From NCBI RefSeq assembly GCF_000235425.2, contig NZ_KI912266.1, positions 922,273 through 986,272 on the forward strand: a stretch of 64,000 nucleotides of DNA, given 5' to 3'. The DNA comes from Pseudofrankia saprophytica. GTDB taxonomy: Bacteria > Actinomycetota > Actinomycetes > Frankiales > Frankiaceae. Both the position numbers and the translations under genes were made by a program. The notes below the pieces were generated by a model. The model saw only the letters and a program-made list of their open reading frames with translations, was not told the DNA's origin and did no database searches. Of this stretch, positions 60,185-64,000 are shown piece by piece (position 1 is the stretch's first letter; each line of letters starts with the position of its first letter).

Positions 60185-61597
60185 TCAGAAGGCGCGGCCC
60201 TCGCCGCGATAGGTCGGGACGGCCTGGACGGAGCCGTCGGCGCCGACGAGGTGCAGCGCGTTGACGTGCTCGCACAGCTCACCCGCCTTGGCGTGGCGGA
60301 ACCAGACCCGGTCGCCGATCCGCAGGGTGTCGGCGGCCGGGCCGCGCAGTGGGGTCTGCACCTCGCCCGCCCCCTCCGTCCCGATCATCCGCAGGCCGGC
60401 GGGGTGGACCGGGCGAGGTACGCGGTCCGGGCCGGCGGGGCCGGAGGCGATCCAGCCGCCGCCGGCGACGGTGACGATGCCGGGCGCTGGCCGGCGCACC
60501 ACCGGCAGCGCGAACAGTGCCGCCGGGGCGGGCGTGAACGCCTGGTAGATGTCGAACAGCGTCGGCCCGTACAGGCCGGAGCCGGCGGCGATCTCGGTCA
60601 CGGCCGGCTCGGCCGTCGTCAGGTGGACGCTTCCGGTGCCGCCGCCGTTGACGAACTCCAGCCCCGGCGCGACCTCCCGCACGGCCGCCACCGCCGCCGC
60701 CCGCCGCTCGGCGAGCTCGGCCCTCGATCGCGCCTGCATCCGCCGGACCGCCTCGGCCCGCGCCGACGCCGCCGCCCGGCGCGCGGGCTCGAGGCGGGGA
60801 GCCGAGCCCGAGCCAGAGCCCGAGCCGGAACCAGAGCCGGAGCCGTCGGCGGGCTCGGCCGCCGACGGGAGTGGGGGCGGGGGCGGCGCGTCGCCCATGC
60901 CGGCGATCTGTGCCTCGTACGCCATCAGGCCGACGAGCGCGAAGCCCGGCCGGGTGGCGATGGCCTCGGCGAGCTCACCCGCCTGCTCGGCGCTGTGCAC
61001 GGGCGAGCGGCGCACCCCGAGGTGTACCCGGCCGGCCGCCAGCCGCAGCGAGGCGTCCAGGTCCAGGCAGACCCGCAGCTGCGGCCGGGCCGCGCCGAGG
61101 ACCGTGTCGATCAGGTCGAGCTGCTCGACGGAGTCGATCATCAGCGTCACCCGGCTCGCCGCGAACGGGTGGTCGACGAGCGTGCGCAGCGCGGCCCGGT
61201 CGGCCGTCGGGTAGCCGACGACGACGTCGGGGAACTCCTCCGCGAGCCAGATCGCCTCGGGGAGGGTGTAGGCGAGGATGCCGGCGAATCCGTCGGTCGC
61301 CAGGACTGCGCGCAGCACCGCCCGCGACCGCACTGACTTGCTGGCGACCCGGATCGGCTTGCCGGCCGCCCGCCGGACCAGGTCGGCCGCGTTCGCCCAC
61401 AGCGCCGGCAGGTCAACGACGGCGAACGGCGGGTCGAGCGTGGCGGTGGCCGTCGCAAGCCGGTCCCAGTCGGGCTGTGGCGGCGCCGCTGGTGGATGAC
61501 CGGACCGTGACGAGGCAGCCGGCCGCGTAAAGATCCCTACCAGATTCTCCAGCGCTACCACATCCCCATCGTGTCGGCTGTCGGGCTCGTTCGCCAT
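60185..61597 (-). CDS. Alanine racemase N-domain-like amino acid deaminase/aldolase
   Basis: 470 residues. The PLP-barrel pattern is FAVVDLPALWANAADLVRRAAGKPIRVASKSVRS (Schiff-base Lys near residue 86), then VTLMIDSVEQLDLIDTVL, LRVCLDLDASLRLAAGRVHLGVRRSP, and VNGGGTGSVHLTTAEPAVTEIAAGSGLYGP. This is the fold-type III D-threonine aldolase/D-serine deaminase-like family. A GS run plus an Ala/Arg helical insert lies at ~245-305. The C-terminal IGDRVWFRHAKAGELCEHVN includes a His/Cys pair used for metal in the family. Probably acts on a D-hydroxy amino acid. Confidence 0.82.
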   Translation of the reverse strand: MANEPDSRHDGDVVALENLVGIFTRPAASSRSGHPPAAPPQPDWDRLATATATLDPPFAVVDLPALWANAADLVRRAAGKPIRVASKSVRSRAVLRAVLATDGFAGILAYTLPEAIWLAEEFPDVVVGYPTADRAALRTLVDHPFAASRVTLMIDSVEQLDLIDTVLGAARPQLRVCLDLDASLRLAAGRVHLGVRRSPVHSAEQAGELAEAIATRPGFALVGLMAYEAQIAGMGDAPPPPPLPSAAEPADGSGSGSGSGSGSGSAPRLEPARRAAASARAEAVRRMQARSRAELAERRAAAVAAVREVAPGLEFVNGGGTGSVHLTTAEPAVTEIAAGSGLYGPTLFDIYQAFTPAPAALFALPVVRRPAPGIVTVAGGGWIASGPAGPDRVPRPVHPAGLRMIGTEGAGEVQTPLRGPAADTLRIGDRVWFRHAKAGELCEHVNALHLVGADGSVQAVPTYRGEGRAF

Positions 61598-61726
61598 ATC
61601 TGTACGACGGGAGCCGGATCACCCCAGATTCGGCCAAGGGCGGGCAGTTGGTCGCGCACACCCACCCCCGCGTCGCGCCGCGCGCGGGGTACAGGGAAGC
61701 TGGGTGCGGATATTCGGAGGTGATCC

Positions 61727-63085
61727 GTGGGCTCTTCCGCCGGCTGGCGGCGTATGCGGTCCGACGCGTCGGCGTCGTGGTCGAACTGGGCTGGTAACCA
61801 GGTGGCGACACCGATGGCGGTGGCGCACCCGACGGATGCCGACGAGGTCGCCGCGCTGGTGCGCAAGGCGCTCGACGACGGCACCAGGGTGCGCCCGATC
61901 GGCAGCGGGCATTCGTTCACTCCGGTCGGCAGGCCGGACGAGCGGACCACCCAGCTGATGATGGACCGCTGCGCCGACCTGCTCGCGCTGGACGCGGGCA
62001 GCGGGCTGGTGACGGTCGGCGCCGGGATGACGCTGCGCCGGCTCAACCGGCTGCTCGCCGAGGCGGGGCTGGCGTTGACCAACCTGGGCGACATCGACCA
62101 GCAGACGATCGCCGGCGCGCTCGCGACGGGCACGCACGGCACCGGCGCCAGGTTCGGGGGGCTGGCCACCCAGGTACGCGCGTTCGAGCTGGTACGCGGC
62201 GACGGCACGATCGTGCTCTGCTCGGCGCACGAGCACGCCGACCTGTTCACCGCCGCCCGGGTGGGCCTGGGCGCGGTCGGCGTGGTGACGTCGGTGACCC
62301 TGCAGGCGGTACCGCTGTTCGCGCTGCGCGCCGAGGAGGGCTCGGCGCGGCTGGCCGACCTGCTCGACGGGTTCGACGAGTTCGTCGGCGGCGCCGACCA
62401 CGCCGAGTTCTACTGGTTCCCGCACACCGACCGGACGCTGACGAAACGCAACACCCGCGCGCCGCTGTCCGACGGGCTCGACCCGCTGCCCCGGCTACGC
62501 GGCTGGTTCGACGACGACTTCCTGTCCAACCGGGTGTTCGGCATGGTCGTGGCCACCGGCCGCCGCCTGCCGCGCACGATTGCGCCCGCGGCGAAGGTCA
62601 GCTCCCGCGCGCTCAGCTCCCGCACCTTTACCGACGTGTCGTACAAGGTGTTCACCTCGGAGCGGCGGGTGCGGTTCAAGGAGATGGAGTACGCCGTTCC
62701 GAGAGACGAGCTGGTCGGTGTCGTCCGTGAGCTGACGAGTGCGTTGGAGAAATCTGGCCTGAGGATTTCGTTCCCGGTGGAGGTCCGGGTCTCGGCCCCC
62801 GACGAGATCTGGTTGTCGACGGCGTACGGGCGGGCGACCGGATACGTCGCGGTCCATGTCGACCACGGCACGCCGCACGAGGAGTACTTCGCCCTCGTCG
62901 AGAAGATCATGACCACGGCCGGCGGCCGGCCGCACTGGGGGAAGCTGCACACCCAGGACGCCGAGGCGCTTCGCCCCCGCTATCCGAAGTTCGACGAGTT
63001 CCTCGCCGTCCGGGCCGCGGCGGACCCGAAGGGCGTCCTCACCAACGACTACCTGGACAAGGTCCTCGGCCCGGTCCAGCCCTAG
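61727..63085 (+). CDS. FAD-linked aldonolactone oxidase (D-arabinono-1,4-lactone oxidase-like)
   Basis: 452 residues from a GTG with a near-perfect GGAGGTGATC Shine-Dalgarno; an ATG at 61754 is a weaker alternative. VAO-type FAD domain: VRPIGSGHSFTPVG (~50-63) and ATGTHGTGARFGGLA (~132-146). The C-terminal ALO domain ends HWGKLHTQDAEALRPRYPKFDEFLAVRAAADPKGVLTNDYLDKVLG. By family it oxidises sugar lactones or alditols using O2 or another acceptor. It is divergent from the PLP-enzyme gene. Confidence 0.93.
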   Translation: MGSSAGWRRMRSDASASWSNWAGNQVATPMAVAHPTDADEVAALVRKALDDGTRVRPIGSGHSFTPVGRPDERTTQLMMDRCADLLALDAGSGLVTVGAGMTLRRLNRLLAEAGLALTNLGDIDQQTIAGALATGTHGTGARFGGLATQVRAFELVRGDGTIVLCSAHEHADLFTAARVGLGAVGVVTSVTLQAVPLFALRAEEGSARLADLLDGFDEFVGGADHAEFYWFPHTDRTLTKRNTRAPLSDGLDPLPRLRGWFDDDFLSNRVFGMVVATGRRLPRTIAPAAKVSSRALSSRTFTDVSYKVFTSERRVRFKEMEYAVPRDELVGVVRELTSALEKSGLRISFPVEVRVSAPDEIWLSTAYGRATGYVAVHVDHGTPHEEYFALVEKIMTTAGGRPHWGKLHTQDAEALRPRYPKFDEFLAVRAAADPKGVLTNDYLDKVLGPVQP

Positions 63086-63094
63086 GCTGGCGCG

Positions 63095-63289
63095 TCAGGC
63101 GCTCCAGTCGTCGGCCGACCAGTCGTCGGTCTGCCAGGGCACGTCGTCGGCGAGTTCCACGTCCTGGGTAAGGGTGTAGCTGCGGCCGCGCGTCCAACCG
63201 GTCGGGAAATGCCTGCCACCGTGGGCCGCCGCCGCGCCGCGCGGCGCCCGGTCCGTGGTCTTTCGAAGATTTTCCCGGCCCATTCGCAT
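63095..63289 (-). CDS. Tiny Asp/Trp-rich protein, unknown
   Basis: 64 residues from the ATG at 63289, after GGTGAG at 6 nt; longer starts exist up to 63313. Codon third positions are mostly G/C, which supports coding. A basic N-terminal half (MRMGRENLRKTTDRAPRG) is followed by YTLTQDVELADDVPWQTDDW and a duplicated TDDWS/ADDWS ending. No known domain. It could be a small structural protein or a peptide precursor; the latter is speculation. Confidence 0.5.
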   Translation of the reverse strand: MRMGRENLRKTTDRAPRGAAAAHGGRHFPTGWTRGRSYTLTQDVELADDVPWQTDDWSADDWSA

Positions 63290-63496
63290 GGCGCACTCAC
63301 CGGCCTCGGACAATCGGGATCAGCGGTCTGCGGCAGACTATCGTGACTATCGTCACTCGCCAGGGTTCTGTCCGGCGGTAGACACCGCCCGTCCGGCGGC
63401 CGCCTGGCCCTGAGCGGCCAGGTCAGCGGCTACGGCGCTTGGTCAGCAGCCAGACGAGGGGTCCCCGGGGTCCCTGCCGGAGCGGTGGGATAGCTC

Positions 63497-63967
63497 CTAG
63501 AACTCGTGGCGAATGTCGGCCCATTCGCCGCGGGTGATGGCGATGAGCTCGTCGGGATTGGTCTGGAAGACGGCGTTGGGGGTCCCGGCGGCGGCCCACA
63601 ACTCGGCGTGGGCGAGCAGGTCGCGGTCGACGAGAATGCGCATCTCGGTGGCGTGGCCGACCGGCGGCACCCCTCCGATCGCGTAGCCGGTGGCCTCGCG
63701 GACGGTCTTCGCGCCGGCACGCCCGACCGGCTCGCCGAGCAGTTCGGCGACCTTCTCCGTGTCGACCTGGTTGTCACCCGACGCCAGCACCATGATGGGC
63801 TTCTCGCCGGCCAGGAAGACCAGGCTCTTCACGATCTGGCCGACGGACACGTCGAGCGCCTCCGCGGCCTCGGTGGCGGTGTGCGAGCTGTTCGGCAGCT
63901 CCCTGGCCTCGCCCATGGCGCCCAGGTCCCGCAGGCGCGTCTGAAAACGCTCCACCGTCGGATGCAT
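63497..63967 (-). CDS. YbaK/EbsC-family aminoacyl-tRNA deacylase
   Basis: 156 residues (MHPTVERFQTRLRDLGAM). Family hallmarks are HTATEAAEALDVSVGQIVKSLVFLAGEKPIMVLASGDNQVD (the KSL.F lysine at ~47 is catalytic in YbaK), AKTVREATGYAIGGVPPVGHA and the GTPNAVFQTNPDELIAITRGEWADI end. It edits mischarged Cys-tRNAPro or a similar product in trans. A few bases of downstream leader reach the window edge. Confidence 0.93.
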   Translation of the reverse strand: MHPTVERFQTRLRDLGAMGEARELPNSSHTATEAAEALDVSVGQIVKSLVFLAGEKPIMVLASGDNQVDTEKVAELLGEPVGRAGAKTVREATGYAIGGVPPVGHATEMRILVDRDLLAHAELWAAAGTPNAVFQTNPDELIAITRGEWADIRHEF

Positions 63968-64000
63968 GACTGTCCCTGCTTCTTGATCGGCTATTCGTTT

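Noticed and set aside
63095-63289. Calling the small Asp/Trp-rich gene a RiPP precursor outright
   Set aside because: No maturation, protease or transporter gene is adjacent, so it is kept as unknown.

Overview
The window looks like chromosomal sequence from a high-GC actinobacterium. By eye GC is very high, coding regions strongly favour G/C in the third codon position, GTG and TTG starts are frequent, and many genes overlap by GTGA. The gene content (F420-type luciferase-like oxidoreductases, many SDRs and acyl-CoA ligases, a 7Fe ferredoxin, Ser/Thr kinase, LytTR and NarL two-component pairs, an RR-cyclase fusion) suggests Frankiaceae or a relative such as Pseudofrankia/Parafrankia. That placement is inference from content, not from a search. 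I see no rRNA, tRNA, CRISPR array or prophage. The only clear mobile element is one IS110-family transposase gene.

Layout. 1-10.8 kb: an edge-truncated unknown protein, an AidB-like acyl-CoA dehydrogenase, a histidine-phosphatase-fold protein, a FadD-like ligase, a receiver-only protein coupled to a degenerate histidine kinase, then a divergent LysR regulator/amidohydrolase pair with a textbook LysR box, and a ferredoxin. 10.8-14.2 kb: a PAS histidine kinase divergent from an unusual receiver-HTH-class III nucleotide cyclase fusion. 14.2-26 kb: SDRs, an orphan branched-chain-type binding lipoprotein, F420-type oxidoreductases, a YncE-like propeller lipoprotein, the IS110 gene, a MarR regulator and a DapB-like dehydrogenase. 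26.4-29.3 kb: a free-standing A-T-TE NRPS-like enzyme. 29.8-35.8 kb: two small coupled unknown genes, a polytopic GT-C-like membrane protein, a Ser/Thr kinase with C-terminal beta modules, and a methyltransferase.

36.1-42.7 kb: two coupled lipoproteins (OmpA-C-like and vWA-like), two multi-span membrane proteins, then a membrane NarL-type kinase/regulator pair. The envelope cluster is the best candidate in the window for an undescribed system. 42.9-48.3 kb: an acyl-CoA ligase, an SDR, an MsnO8-type flavin enzyme and a Tat-like esterase. 48.4-57.7 kb: a coherent carboxylate module of LytS-like kinase, LytTR regulator, two pairs of small membrane protein plus sodium:solute symporter, and a PrpE-type acyl-CoA synthetase. 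This probably senses, imports and activates a short-chain carboxylate. 58-64 kb: a TPR-like protein, two small membrane proteins, a PLP-dependent deaminase/aldolase-like protein, an aldonolactone oxidase-like flavoprotein, a tiny Asp/Trp-rich protein and a YbaK/EbsC deacylase.

Two sequence-level themes run through the window. First, several gene ends carry long, nearly perfect hairpins without a T tract, probably the local style of terminator. Second, there are numerous GC-rich minisatellites, both intergenic (10.8, 26.3, 29.65, 53.1 kb) and in frame inside genes (LDG, PER and GS runs), which could vary in length between strains.
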